Below are positions 48,641 to 60,800 of a stretch of 64,000 nucleotides of DNA, piece by piece. The notes under the pieces were generated by a model. That model worked only from the letters and a program-made list of their open reading frames with translations. It did not search any database and was not told the DNA's origin. The number at the start of each line of letters is the position of its first letter. Position 1 is the stretch's first letter. The DNA is from Membranipora membranacea (lineage: Eukaryota; Bryozoa; Gymnolaemata; Cheilostomatida; Membraniporidae), in contig OU612070.1 in NCBI GenBank assembly GCA_914767715.1, forward strand, positions 29,190,025 to 29,254,024. Reading direction: 5' to 3'. Both the position numbers and the translations under genes were made by a program.

Positions 48641-48659
48641 TATGCTGTGCAGCTAAAGC

Positions 48660-50469
48660 CAAGCTTCTTTCAGATTGTCTGCTCAACAACCCGTAGCAGA
48701 CAACTCCAATTTGTACTTCAAGGGACATTCTGATGCGTTAAAAGTTCTCAGATAGCTGTATATGCAAGTTTGAGGCATCACATCATCAAATTCCTTACAA
48801 ACATTATCAAACAAAAGTGAATAGTTGTAATGTGATGCCACAAACTCACACTTGCAGCCATCTAAGGAGTAAGAACCTAAATTTTGTTCGGGTATACATA
48901 AAAAGTATCATGTGAAATTGCTTTTATAAACATAGTTTTGGCAATCAGACTTTACATGTATTTCGTCTGCCGCATTATGGGCATTGATTTTTGCTTATTG
49001 AAATATTATAGGAGAACTACTGATCTTTCAATTCCAACACATCTCACCATGTCGTAAAATACAACCTCATTAAATGACAATTGATATCTGAAACCTGGGA
49101 ACTTGAATTGTTTTTCATATTATGTATGTTAATGATGGCCTTCTCCAATGGATTTGCCCCGGTTTTGGAGCACCTCTACAACATCAAAAAAATACTACAT
49201 CAGGGTATTATGTTATATTCGCTGCAGGGTGCCAAAGTATAGCGTTATGTGGTCTAGAAAAAATTGAGAGAAATTGAATTGAATTCAATGCACTCCACTG
49301 TGCAATCAAAATGGTTTTGACGCCACCACCAGCATCATTTGCGACGCAGCAAACAGCAGAGTTGTCGAGTTAAGTAGGTGATACTGTTTACCTGAAATGA
49401 CCCTTTATGTATTAAAATGAGCAACCAGATACACTACTCCGGCTTGAGCTTCTTGAAGACCTGTTCATGGTTTCGTTCGATCCAATGAGTAGAATTGATT
49501 CTTGCAATTATTTTACCGTTGTTCTAGTATCCCGTTTGATTTTTATTAGTTTCTTTGATCTTGAAATCTACAAATACACTCACACCAGTACCTTGTGATT
49601 CAAATTGATATGATAAGTTATACCATGGTTCTATAATCAAATGACGATTGGTAAATGATACATCTTCAACTTGGCAACTTTTTCAGCTAGTGTTGCTGAA
49701 TCTATTGATTGCAGAGATCATCATAAATAGAGTTTCTGCTTCCAAAAATGATCTAATTTTCAATATACACGCCTCCGTATATTTAAAATTAAACAATAAA
49801 ATGAAACAGATCAGAGCAAAAATCGGCAGCAACAATGTTTCCTTCATGTCAAGCAAGTTCATATTCAAACAAGAAAAGAAATGTAGGAGCGCTCATATCA
49901 GGTTCCTTGACCAGAAAGCTCACCATCAAGGTTGCGCTGTCAGCTGTCTCTTTCAAGCAGATTGTCTTAGTTTAATTGTGCCCTGTCAATAATTACTGCA
50001 ATTACATGCATACTTTTAGCATAGAACTCGCCTGTCGTAAATTCATGATCACTCTGTTTGGACAATTCCAACAGTAAACGGGGATGATGCTGTTATGATA
50101 TAAAAAAATACAGATCCGCAGCACTAGTACTCATGAGTTTGGTCTTGTCAGGTTCTAGATTTTTCAGTTCACCAACTCAACATGTAACTACCCCCAATAA
50201 CTGTGACATCTGTAGGGGTAACAGTATATTGTTAACAGTGATAACATGGCAAATCTGAAAACAGTCCGCATATTCATTACCATGTTGACTGATATAAACA
50301 AGGTGCCCCTCCTCAATATTTAATTTATATCTCAAAAACTTAATAAACATAATTCCTACATCTCAACTTTTGGTAACCTATCACATTCATTCATAAACAT
50401 GATCTAGGGAAACCCAATTAGTTCATTGTTGTAGAGTTAAGTTTCATATAAATACTATGTGAATATATC

Positions 50470-50505
<36 letters not shown>

Positions 50506-52120
50506 CATACAAATCTATAACAGAGGAACATGTATGGTCCTTGAATCATTCCGCTCCTAACTGATAAGGGGCCAAAACTCTGAATTCAAAACATGGGAAA
50601 AAGGACCTCTTATTTAATGAAGGTAAATTAAAAACATCCTATGTAGATTGATTTTATCGATTAAATATGTTTTCACTGTTCAATTATATTGGATCAGTTT
50701 TTACCCAGTTCAGAATATGTTTGAACCGGTTACCTTATTTCCAAACAGTCTCATGACAATTTTTATGTACTTAGGAATAGAAGCGAGATAATTTTTTGCA
50801 GGTGATTTTTAGAGTGGCTGAGCTACATTAGAGAGTGTGCCTATCTCTGAAACTTTTCTCTCAGAGACTATGATGACACAAACTGTTGATTTAGTGTTTG
50901 AAAACTCATTGATTATACTATTATAATTGCAGTCACATTAAAAAACATCAAATGTTAGATGGAACTTTTCCTGTTTCACTGCTTAACAATATAATAATTG
51001 TGTACCATCTTTTCGCCTGCAAAAAGAGGCATTTTACCGCTTAAGTCACTAAAGTTGACAAGCTATTCATAATAATTCTAAGCTAGATTTTTCATTTAAC
51101 TCAGTGATGAGTATCAATGAAAACGATTTATATTGATAATGTTGAATGTTGAATGTTCAATGTCTAGTAATCAAAAGTTTTTACAAGTGTTTTTAATAAT
51201 GAATTTTTATTATTATAATTATCAGCTAGCTGTCTATCCACGGAGAGAGAGGAGACAACTGGTGTGTGATTAAAAAGCATTAAAATCGCTATCTGATTAT
51301 TCCGCCTGTAACATGTCAAATTGCAAGTCATATTGCTTTTTGCATGATGGAACCATATTCTGAATGGACAATTTGGAAATGAATTTGTCTAAATTGAAAG
51401 ACTAAAGGAGCGAGGATTTTGAGCAACGTTTGTTTGTCAGGATTGTTCTAAAAAGGCTTCACCACTCGGCAGCAACAGCCGGCATAACGATAACCAGCGT
51501 GAAATTATCAGATCTGTATTTCAACAGTAACTTTGCCGTTCGATATGCTGTCCGACTGTTAGTTTCAACTGTGTCCCCAATCTTATAAAAAATATCATAT
51601 TAGAGAGTTTGATGGTGCAGGCAGTGTTGCGTACTAAATGCATTTTAAGTACCCAGTTCCATTAAACACTCATACAACTTCCTGAGGTGCAATGGGTGTT
51701 ATAAGACCTGTGGCAGGTGCTGTATGGAACACAACAAAACTGTATAGGCCTTGAGTGCTGTAAGACGTCCCATACAGCACAGGCCACACGTCTTACAACA
51801 CCTGTTGCCAGCGCCTGTTTTTAATGCCCATTCAGAACAGCATAAACTTTTGTAATGCAAATTCCATCGGTTATTAAAAATGGCGTGATGCTAACTTTTG
51901 TCAAGGTTGATAAATCCCATGAGAAGATAAGGCATATTGCCAAACCTAACTTAAATGGTTGAGCTCAAGTGTATTACTAACTCATTGGTTCATTGATAAC
52001 AGTTGGGTTTCAGTATGATTCCCACTCTCCCTGTATTCTCTTTTTTATTATAGGGAGTTGCCTTTTTTTGGAGTTATCAAGTATCAGTTGGGGCGAAACA
52101 TAATATGGGCATTGAGTATA
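48660..52120. other. Gene-poor region, one (TA)n microsatellite
   Basis: A (TA)n tract of about 32 bp at 50470-50502. Otherwise only short ORFs and no array; near 51700-51830 weak inverted repeats (CTGTAAGACGT / ACGTCTTACA). Confidence 0.5.
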
Positions 52121-52127
52121 GGCAGGA

Positions 52128-52215
52128 GGGGGACTAAAGACCCAAAAATCAGCGGAACATAGACCCATACGGAACATAGATCCGAACGGAACATAGACCT
52201 GCACCCATTTTTCCG
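52128..52215. repeat. CGGAACATAGACC motif cluster (right)
   Basis: Three copies of CGGAACATAGACC followed by TGCACCCATTTTTCCGG: the inverted counterpart of 41165-41265. Confidence 0.65.
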
Positions 52216-52795
52216 GTTTGATGATCAGCCTAATAATGAAAATATATTAAAATGCTTGGTTAAAAGTCTTCCTCAATTACAAATAGTGATAAATCAAGGT
52301 CAAACTATCAGCAGAGCTTATGCACTTTGTCCTATTATGGGACTAAAGTGCCCACCCCCTATCTTGTCCCCTGCTTTCTTAATATAAGACATTTGAAGGC
52401 ACTTGGAAAGATAAGATCTGCAAACCACTTGAAAAGGGTAATAGCTGTCGGGAAATTTATCTTCCTGTGGTTGAGCCGGGTACAGTTTACTGTACCTTCC
52501 CGACGGCTCTTAATTCGGAAAATGACTGAGTAAAAATGAGTTAAGAAAGGCTACCAGCCAGACATAAAGTATTGAAGAATGTGCTTCAGTAATGCAGTGG
52601 CAACCAGCCAGACAGTAGAGTAATACTCTGTTTGTGTGTTTGTGAATAATGATTGTAATGTGTTACCTCTTAGTGTGTGAATGCGTTTAGAAAGAAGTAT
52701 TTAGTACACGTGTGGCTTGGAAATCATTTAACATCCAACTGACGACAGTAAAAGCGTCCCCTGGGTATAAGCATGTGACGGTTTATACCCTATAG

Positions 52796-53511
52796 CAGAC
52801 TTGCCAACCTAATTTTTCCAAAATGAGTACAAAAATTTGCAAAATGCTTAAAAATGCTTACAAAACTCCAGGGTGCCTCAAATGACCAGAAAACGCCCCA
52901 AAAAATGCTATTATCACAGAAAGTAGTCCTTAGTAGCGTAGGAGTGCAGATCACTCAACATTAGTCTTTTTCCCTTTGCGTTGTAAGGTGCAATCTGCTA
53001 ATAATAAATGAGAAGTTGTTTGTAACCTAGCCTGTCTTGACAAGACAGGCTATTTGAAACCCTGTTTGCCCATCCTCCCTGGTTTGCCCTTGAAACACTG
53101 GGGCAGGAGATCTGAGTTATCTCACCCCAACAAGGAGGTAGACAACTTTGTTACTCTGATTAAAGAAAAGTTGAAGTTGCAGAACCACCATATTCTACAA
53201 TGGATTACTAGTCATGTTGTGTCTCATTGAAGAAAAGTTGCAATTTGGCTCATGCAAAACTTGGACAGGTAAAAAGTCAACTGTAAATCAACATCATGGT
53301 TTTCTGCAGCCAATACCAGAGTTTTAGACTATTATTTAACCATGACAACCAAGTAAACACTCAAGATAAAAGATGCGTTTTTGATTGCCTAATTAGATGA
53401 ACAGGCGTTTGGAAAACCATAAATGAGTACAACTAGCGTTTTGCGTTTAAATCTCAATTAGTGTCAAAAAAGCGTTTACAAACGCTTTATGCGTACAGGT
53501 TGGCAAGTATG
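52796..53511. mobile_element. Nested hAT-like MITE, 716 bp
   Basis: Ends CAGACTTGCCAACCT / AGGTTGGCAAGTATG are inverted, and CTATAG occurs at both junctions (52790-52795 and 53512-53517). It splits the left terminus of the surrounding MITE. The CAG..G terminus fits hAT, but only 6 bp of duplication match. Confidence 0.75.
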
Positions 53512-53623
53512 CTATAGGAGTTTAATTTAGCTATAGAGTTTAATTTCGCTATATGGACCTGGTACTTAATTTCACTAGTTCTAAATTTCGCTAGTAGGCT
53601 TACTAGTGAAAATTAAAAAACAA

Positions 53624-53708
53624 TGTCCAAGCTGGGATTCGAACCCAGGGCAGAAACCTCCATCTGTTTGCTAAGCAGACACTTAGACCACTACACTACA
53701 CGTGCTTG
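53624..53708 (-). pseudogene. tRNA-like sequence within a MITE
   Basis: On the - strand: A box TAGTGTAGTGG, anticodon stem TCTG/CAGA with a TTAGCAA-type loop, a long variable arm, and a perfect T arm CTGGGTTCGAATCCCAG. The acceptor stem pairs poorly. It looks like a class II (Ser/Leu-type) tRNA or a tRNA-derived SINE, not a clearly functional tRNA. Confidence 0.5.
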
Positions 53709-54029
53709 CATGATTAGGCATGGTGTATTCCTGTATAATTGTACATTGTTTATGAAACTATGGTGAGTGAGTTTAATTTAAGATATACTAAATTTCGCAA
53801 CCTAGGCAACAACGCGAAAAGCGAATCCTAAATGCCGTGAAAACTAAACTCCTATAGGGTACCCAAAACTAATAATATCTATTGATTGCAGTGGTGATTG
53901 ATACAGTGAATAACTAAAATAGGCAACTAACAGTTACAGTGGTAATAAAAGTATTAAAATATGAGCACTGCCTGTTGAATAATAAGGTGATGAATGATGG
54001 GCTGATGCAAGGCTATTGATATCGTAATG

Positions 54030-55720
54030 GTAGAGTCAAAGTTTAAGTAGCAGATTTCCCCACATAGCAAGCCTTTCTACAAGCACCTACGACAGAAGCA
54101 AGAATGCCAGTACCCACTAGCAACTATCAAACTCAAAAATGGCACAATAGCATCAGACAGTCTCAAATGTGCTGAAACTCTGAATGAATACTTCCAGAGT
54201 CAGTTCTGTACAAGTGAAAGTATAACAGGCCTTCCATTTCTTCCGACTGATAACTGTTCCATCGAAATTCAGCCTTAAGGGATAAAAAAACTGATACACG
54301 ATCTGAAAAACAATAAGTCCCCTGCGTCTGATCAAATCAGAAAGTGTGAGCTACTTGTGGATCCTGTCAGGGTGGCCAAATGTCTAGCATACATATTTCA
54401 GGCATCAATAGACACGGGTGTGCTGCCGACACAATGGAAAACTGCTTACGTTACGCCAATCCACAAAAAGGGTGCGCGGGAAGAGCCATCAAACTACCGT
54501 CCATTATCGCTGACATGCATACCATGTAAAATGCTTGAACATATTGTTCTACATTACCTCAACGAAACACTAGACAGTATACTATATAACCGACAACACA
54601 TGTTTAGGAAAGGGCTTGGATGCGAAACCCAATTGTGTGTCACGTACCACGATTTAGCCAAAGCTATAGAAAAAGGTTCCACTGTGCACAGGGTTATCCT
54701 AGACTTCCGGAAACCATTTGACAAGGTCCCTCATAATTTACTCATTCAAAAGATTCGGCATATTGACGCCATAAACCCAAACATTGTGAACTGGATCCAG
54801 AGTTTTCTTGCTCAGAGAAGCCAGAGGGTTGCAGTACGAGGAACACTATCACCAGATCTATCGGTAACTTCTGGAGTGCCACAGGGCTCAGTGCTGGGCC
54901 CACGTTATTCCTGATATACGTAAATGATTTACCAGAAGTTGTTACATGTGGAGTGAGTTTATATGCTGACGATGCCCTTCTTAACTCAGAGGTGAACAAT
55001 GATGGAGATAGGTTCCGCTTCCAGGCAAATATTAATGCATTGCACAAATGGTCTTGCGAGTGGAAAATGCCGTTCAACATTGATAAGTGTGAAGTTATCA
55101 CATTTAGCAAAGGATCAACAGCAGCTCTGCAGTACTCCCTCGGAAATAGTCCTCTTGAATGTGTTGACCAAACCACGTACCTCGGCATACAAATGCAATC
55201 AAACCTGAAGTTTGACAAGCTTATAGCGTCTAAAATAAAGAGCGCATCGAAAATTCTCGGCTGTATAAAATACTCTCTACATGAAGCGTCCGAGAGAGGC
55301 AAGTTGCTTGCATATACCAGTCTCTGCTGGCCAATCCTTTAGTATGGTGATACCCTTTTGGACCCATCTGACAATACTACCAGTGATGCTATAGAACATG
55401 TGCAATCCCAAGCAGTGCGCTTTATCAAAAACATCAAAGGTAGACGCGGAGTAACTGAAACCGCTAATAGATAGGCGAAAAAATCACACAGGCTGTCCTT
55501 TCTGATGAGAATACTCTCAGATAAAACCAGACACCAGACCCTTGCCTCAGCATACGATGAGCTGGTTAACAGTAGAAGCCAAACAACTATGATTACACGA
55601 GCTGCTAACAGAGGGGAACCAACCTCAATATATGCCTCGAGTCAGACGTATTACAACAGCTTCCTTCCGCGTAGTGTGGGGGATCTAAGGCTGGGGTCAA
55701 ATAACACTCAACAATAAGCA
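54030..55720 (+). pseudogene. Jockey/CR1-like non-LTR retrotransposon, one frameshift in RT
   Basis: Starts in the linker (CAETLNEYFQSQFC, 54165), then NNKSPASDQIRKCELL, PIHKKGAREEPSNYRPLSL, GCETQLCVTYHDLAK, VTSGVPQGSVLGP; a frameshift near 54905; then SLYADDALLN (YADD at 54962-54973), TTYLGIQMQSNLKFD, and a C-terminal tail ending at 55717 (SFLPRSVGDLRLG). Three further stops (near 54275, 55340 and 55473). Related to, but not closely identical with, the other RT copies. Confidence 0.88.
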
Positions 55721-55866
55721 GCTATCGCTGCCACACCGAAATTACACTGACTAAACACTGACAAAAGAGGCACTCCCTGTTTGCACTATTAGGTGATTTT
55801 GAGTGTTCTATATACTACGAGGTGAGTTACAAGGTGAGTCACTGCCTTGGTCCCATACGCATATAG

Positions 55867-56197
55867 CATTACAAAATAAAGTACAGTTGTCGTTGTAAAA
55901 TCCATTAATTAGTGGCTCCTACATGTCGTAGCAGCGGGTGGGTTGTGTATACCCACAAATGAGTGTAGCAAAAGTAGAGAACTGAGACTACCATACACGT
56001 TCCCCAACCATCGACCCAACCAACCACCCAAAATGTAATCAGACAAGCAAACTTTGCCAGCCATTTTACTTCTTGTAGGCCTTTTGTTATACAAGTCTCA
56101 TAGGTGTCTTGGGACATGTTTGAAGACAGTCTCCCAGACAAAGGCTCCCAGGGCCTATCCAAGGGGGTCTTTTAGAACTGTACTTTATTTTGTAATG
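55867..56197. mobile_element. 331-bp MITE
   Basis: Terminal inverted repeat of about 22 bp: CATTACAAAATAAAGTACAG with its complement at 56178-56197. No ORF with recognisable content. Target duplication not resolved. Confidence 0.75.
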
Positions 56198-56199
56198 GG

Positions 56200-57420
56200 C
56201 CATTGCCTCAGTTACTAAGTTAGCTCTACTCTTACTCTTGTCTATATACCTTTATTTAGCCAAAGGCCTGCAGTATCAACCAGCCATAATCCACAATAGT
56301 GATCGTGAAGGCATTATGTTAGTGCCAGGGGCTATTACAAAACAAGGGGCCTTGTAGAAAACAATTGACACATCAGTGAGTGATAAAACTTCATTTAACA
56401 GTGATTCCACTGTTGAACAATCAAATGGAATCTAAGGATATTCACATTTCACTTCTCGATCTTTTGTCAAATCAACTTGGAGTTTGGAATCACAGTTTAA
56501 CGCGTTTGGAATCACAGTCCACTGCGAGGCTAAATCCAACAGAGCCACCAAGGTTTTGCAGTAGACCTGTGGCGACTCGCATAACTGTGCCAGTGCACAC
56601 CCGAATATTTATATATTTTTTCACCATCTTATCACTTTCCACGACACACAGTATATTTATTCATGTGCTCCCTGTGACGGGACGCCCTGTGACGGGATGG
56701 CTCTGATTCTCACAACAAACAATATACTTTTTTAACTTTTACCACAGGGAACTGATTTTTCTATGTTTTTGTCTTCTACCAGTGCCAGTATCTACACAAA
56801 ATTTCACTGCTCGTTTGTCAGTGATTGTAATAAATCCATCCGCCATCACCTAGTGCGTTGATTTCATACCCTGATTTTGATGATCAGTTTGCGCAAATTA
56901 TTTGCCCAGTATGTGACAATTCTGAGATAAAATCCTCAATTAGTTATCCTTGTTCTATCCAGCTAAGTTATTTTAATCCTTTTTCAATTGCCTAGTTTTC
57001 ACAAAGCACCTCAGGCAAGCAGAACCATTCATAAGATTAGTTCTCCATAAGACAGGAGTAGCCAATGTGTTGGCTCTGATTGGTGGGCCACCACATTGGC
57101 TAACGTCGGAGTATCCTAGAGATTCCGTGTAAATCAAGATTGCATGAAGGTGATTGATCACAGTGGCTTTCAACCACCATCGCATCATCACGGGGAATGT
57201 ACTTTTCTAGATATAATGCGCCTGCAGGCCATGTTACTTGTTTGCACTTACTTGTTTGCAAGTTTAATTACATTTGATCACGCCGCTACTAAAACAAAAA
57301 AATTTGCTGCGTGACAAGGCTGGGGACCACGACAAAACAATGTGCCCAATCGTGCGCAATGTTCTAACTTTCAAACCGACTTATTGTATACGATTACCTG
57401 ATATAATACAGCTCTAGTTT
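56200..57420. other. Intergenic with repeat fragments
   Basis: Contains the half-copy (56855-56945) of the inverted element at 34108-34371 and a hairpin at 57060-57102 (AGCCAATGTG / CACATTGGCT). No gene seen. Confidence 0.5.
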
Positions 57421-57423
57421 GTA

Positions 57424-57615
57424 ATGACAAAAAATTGGTGGTTGGTATGCTGGGATGAAGTATCTAAACAACATATGTCCCATATATATGGAGAGATGGA
57501 GGGATACCATGGGGTATTGCTATCTCAACAAGTCACCAAAAGGGCTAACAGAGCACTCAAAAAGATAGGACAGGAGATTGCCTGGATGAACATATCACAT
57601 CGGCTTCTATTCTAG
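57424..57615 (+). CDS. Possible small ORF or exon, 63 codons
   Basis: ATG to TAG. The product is Trp-rich at the N-terminus (NWWLVCWDE) and basic and helical later (VTKRANRALKKIGQEIAWM). It is unlike the low-complexity ORFs around it and lies 250 bp upstream of JMJD7 on the same strand. An acceptor-like ATAATACAG precedes it by about 10 bp, so it may be a terminal exon. I do not recognise it. Confidence 0.3.
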   Translation: MTKNWWLVCWDEVSKQHMSHIYGEMEGYHGVLLSQQVTKRANRALKKIGQEIAWMNISHRLLF

Positions 57616-57867
57616 CGATAACGGAGCAAGCTATATATACAATTCTTACTGCCTAAATCTGAGACCTTTCCACAAAAATTTCTATCAAGAGGCAGCCAAC
57701 CAACAGATAGCTACGGTGTCGGTCTGGAATTGTTACATATTGTATGATGTGATACTGACAGGAGCGCCACAGCCCTACATAGTTTCATGGGTCTTGGCCT
57801 ATTATGATAAAGTTTCCCTAAGTTTGTATTTCTGATATAAGTTACTTGGGTCTTGTAGATTGAGTTA

Positions 57868-60800
57868 ATGATGAAGACAGCTGCAGATAAAAGTACAGAA
57901 TTGATGAAGGCTTTTAACTTATTATCACAGGAAGCTGTAGACCTGTATCTCGGCCACTCTATACCTACTATAGACTATAACAAGGGGGATAACTCGTTTC
58001 CTCTGAAGTTTTACAGGTAAATCTTACATAGTTAGCATATGGGTAGGCCTATACATATACAGAACATATCAGTATACCCATATACAGAATATGCAGAGTA
58101 TATCAGAATATACAGTATACCCAGAGCTGTCAGTGTATTATTGCCAAGCGTTTTTTTTTTACAAACTACTCCATTACAACGATTTCTCGAAATTGTTCTG
58201 TAGAGGGTTTTAAAATAAATCTTATCTTATCTTACTTATACAGTGTAGACAGAAAATATCAGCATATACATATGTATATATGTGTGCAATATTATAGTTC
58301 ATTTATATGTGTATTATTGTAGTAGATATAAATATATAATTCAGTAATTGTACTACCCGATGACCAAAGCATGTTGTAGCCAAATACCTTCCCTTATGGA
58401 AGGCACTCTTTCCACCATCAATAATTCATGCCCAGTAGAGCATCGAATTTTTTACCTTGCAAATCTGACACAACTCTATCATATGACACATTATAACATG
58501 CTTTGGTCTTCCGGTAGTTATTAGGTCTACGGTGTACTATCTGCTCGAGTTCTGTTTGATGATTCATCTCTCCTATTTTGTTATTCATGATCAGAGATTA
58601 CGTATCGACTAACAGACCAGTTAAGATCAGGAATGTATTCAATCACTGGTCAGCCTGTCACAAGTGGACTGATGAGTACTTAAAGGAGAAGCTCGGTGAT
58701 TCACTCTTGTCTGTGGCTGTCACCCCTAATGGTCAGTTCTCAATCTTACTTTGTGTAGATATAAACTTTAACGCCTATGTACATATGCGGTAGAAGTAGA
58801 TGTCTATCTGGTTACTATGCAGCATTAAGATAAATCATTATTAGTTATGTTAGTGCAATCAGAATCAACCCGACCCATCCGCTCTATAGGTGTATGAGAT
58901 TTAATAGTCAGTATGGACCCGACCCATCCGCTCTATAGGTGTATGAGGTTTTATACCTGTAAAACTTTCTCTTGCATACCTGTGATATATAAAACTGAGA
59001 AATGTAGAATGGAGAAGAAGTGAAAAAGCTTGATCTTATAAATTTCAGTTCTAAACAAAATGTTATCATTACTGCAGTAACGGATGGTTTCACATACATC
59101 ACTTCTAGCATTCTATATCCGTTACTCCGATGCTGATACTCTGATGCTGCTGCTCGTTGATGTTTTAGGTTACGCTGACGCGATCACAGACGGAGTATTT
59201 ATGTTGCCGGATGAGAAGGAGATGACTTTTAGTGATTTCTTAGACACATTAGATCAGAGTAACTCTACATCAGATAATTCTGTATATTATATACAGAAGC
59301 AGAATTCTAACATGACCACAGAATTCACTAACTTAATGAGTGATGTCGATCCTGGAATCTCCTGGGCATCTGAGGCGTTCGGTAAGTTACACACATCAGT
59401 AAGTTTTAGATACTCATTCTGACTGCGAGGGGTGCCTGTCTAGTGAGCTACAGGCGTCAAACAATTGTAGATGGATGTTTTTATGGTGACTTTGTATTGA
59501 CTCAAACGACATATACTAAAATATTTTTCATTTCTTTGCAGCCTTTTTGGCAATTAATCCCATATTGACCAACATGTTGTAAGGTACACTAACTCCATTG
59601 CAATCCGTTCGAAGAACCAGAAGAAACTGCCGGACCCCTGCGGACTATTTTCTATATAAAGTTTAGTTCTTAGCCACTTTTACCAGTGGTTCACCCTCTC
59701 CTTCTCTCCTCACCTCTCCCTCTATTACCAGCGGCTCACCTGTATGTAATAATTACCAGCGGCTCACCTGTATGTAATAATTACCAGCGGCTCACCTGTA
59801 TGTAATAATTACCAGCGGCTCACCTGTATGTAATAATTACAGGCTGTTCACCTCTATGTAATAATTACCAGCGGCTCACCTGTATGTAATAATTACCAGC
59901 GGCTCACCTGTATGTAATAATTACCAGCGGCTCACCTCTATGTAATAATTACAGGCTGCTCACCTGTATGTAACAATTACAGGCTGTTCACCTGTATGTA
60001 ATAATTACAGGCTGTTCACCTCTATGTAATAATTACCAGCGGCTCACCTGTATGTAATAATTACCAGCGGCTCACCTGTATGTAATAATTACCAGCGGCT
60101 CACCTCTATGTAATAATTACCAGCGGCTCACCTGTATGTAATAATTACCAGCGGCTCACCTGTATGTAATAATTACAAGCTGTTCACCTGTATGTAACAA
60201 TTACAGGCTGCTCACCTGTATGTAATATTTACAGGCTGTTCACCTCTATGTAATAATTACAGGCTGCTCACCTGTATGTAACAATTACAGGCTGCTCACC
60301 TGTATGTAATATTTACAGGCTGTTCACCTCTATGTAATAATTACAGGCTGCTCACCTGTATGTAACAATTACAGGCTGCTCACCTGTATGTAATATTTAC
60401 AGGCTGTTCACCTCTATGTAACAATTACAGGCTGCTCACCTGTATGTAATATTTACAGGCTGTTCACCTGTATGTAATATTTACAGGCTGTTCACCTGTA
60501 TGTAATATTTACAGGCTGTTCACCTGTATGTAATAATTACAGGCTGCTCACCTGTATGTAATATTTACAGGCTGTTCAGCTGTATGTAATATTTACAGGC
60601 TGTTCACCTGTATGTAATATTTACAGGCTGTTCAGCTGTATGTAATATTTACAGGCTGTTCACCTCTATGTAATAATTACAGGCTGTTCACCTGTATGTA
60701 ATAATTACAGGCTGCTCACCTGTATGTAATATTTACAGGCTGTTCAGCTGTATGTAATATTTACAGGCTGTTCACCTGTATGTAATATTTACAGGCTGTT

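Larger units (their letters stand above)
52788..53859. mobile_element. MITE, TA-flanked, with a nested element and a tRNA-like insert
   Basis: Termini CCCTATAG + GAGTTTA (left, interrupted) and TAAACTCCTATAGGG (right), with TA outside both (52786-52787 and 53860-53861), as for Tc1/mariner-type MITEs. Inner arms share TTTAATTTAG and AAATTTCGC blocks. Without the nested element it is about 350 bp. Confidence 0.75.

Noticed and set aside
55905-56162. 85-codon - strand ORF with a hydrophobic segment
   Set aside because: Lies wholly inside the 331-bp MITE at 55867-56197.
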